Assembly (NCBI GenBank): GCA_937926105.1 | Contig: CALANS010000028.1 | Span: 241,097 to 305,096, forward strand | Source: an uncultured Actinomycetes bacterium | GTDB taxonomy: Bacteria > Actinomycetota > Actinomycetes > Mycobacteriales > Nakamurellaceae | Direction: 5' to 3' | DNA: 64,000 nt | In this document: piece by piece, positions 63,948 to 64,000 of the stretch | Layout of the letters: each line of letters begins with the position of its first letter | Position numbering within the stretch: position 1 is the stretch's first letter | The notes under the pieces: generated by a model | Told to the model about the DNA's origin: nothing | Database searches by the model: none | The model's input: the letters and a program-made list of their open reading frames with translations, nothing else | Position numbers and translations under genes: made by a program

Positions 63948-64000
63948 TCAAGGGCCACGAATTCTTGACCACTGGCGGCCAGCAGACCTGACCGGTGGTG

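Larger units (their letters stand above)
61650..64000. mobile_element. Left end of an integrative element at tRNA-Glu
   Basis: The stretch after tRNA-Glu holds a tyrosine integrase, an excisionase-like gene and an HTH gene fragment, and its sequence has slightly lower GC and more A/T codons than its neighbours. It interrupts the normal order FAH, tRNAs, gltX, ndgR and leuC. Copies of TGCACG near 61775, 61786 and 61844 could be arm-type binding sites. The right end is beyond the window. Confidence 0.65.

Overview
The window is about 70% GC, with GTG starts, many 4-bp ATGA/GTGA gene overlaps, LpdA, an AccA3/AccD5-type acyl-CoA carboxylase with an epsilon subunit, and ribosome-independent (leaderless) leader peptides. 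This points to an actinomycete. The order amidohydrolase, gamma-glutamylcyclotransferase, lpdA, glpD resembles Rv3302c-Rv3306c of Mycobacterium tuberculosis, but hopanoid genes and an SLH-domain protease argue against Mycobacterium. Genus cannot be fixed from the sequence alone.

Layout. 1-8.3 kb: end of a GCS2-like ligase, an M20 amidohydrolase, a lipoprotein, a GGCT-like protein, lpdA, a MITE-like inverted-repeat element, an AbiEi-like regulator and glpK. 8.4-14.7 kb: glpD coupled to a DUF4129/MoxR/DUF58 membrane operon. 14.7-17.4 kb: an MFS exporter with divergent MarR regulator, and a DUF1707 protein. 17.5-22.9 kb: a MarR-type regulator and an acyl-CoA carboxylase operon accD-accE-maf-accA, with an 84-bp tandem repeat exactly at the accE/maf junction. 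23.1-33.8 kb: an eight-gene hopanoid operon (dxs, hpnC, hpnD, hpnE, polyprenyl synthase, shc, a fused nucleosidase-IspH, hpnH). It runs from isoprenoid precursor supply to adenosylhopane-type side-chain chemistry. 33.9-40.1 kb: a catabolic cassette with FadR-type regulator, sugar-type ABC importer and a dihydropyrimidinase-like hydrolase. 40.3-44.5 kb: an SDR, a DMT-family membrane protein and an 848-residue fusion of a diacylglycerol-glycosyltransferase-like enzyme with a wax ester synthase/DGAT-like acyltransferase. 44.6-46.3 kb: birA and a YggS-type PLP protein. 46.4-60.4 kb: branched-chain amino acid and serine genes (ilvB, ilvN, ilvC, serA, leuB, cimA) interrupted by a small membrane protein and a 1356-residue secreted subtilase with SLH repeats. 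Two classical transcription attenuators are readable, one before ilvB (leader VRSDLLVIT) and one before cimA (leader MPRIAPTVAIISS). 60.5-64 kb: an FAH-family hydrolase, tRNA-Gln and tRNA-Glu, then the left end of an integrative element with tyrosine integrase, an excisionase-like gene and a broken HTH gene.

The most interesting items are the glycosyltransferase-acyltransferase fusion operon, the nucleosidase-IspH fusion inside the hopanoid operon, the two gene-junction tandem repeats (84 bp at accE/maf, 64 bp at the ilvB stop codon), the Ile-rich cimA attenuator, and the 27-bp inverted-repeat element. No CRISPR array, rRNA or clear riboswitch was seen.
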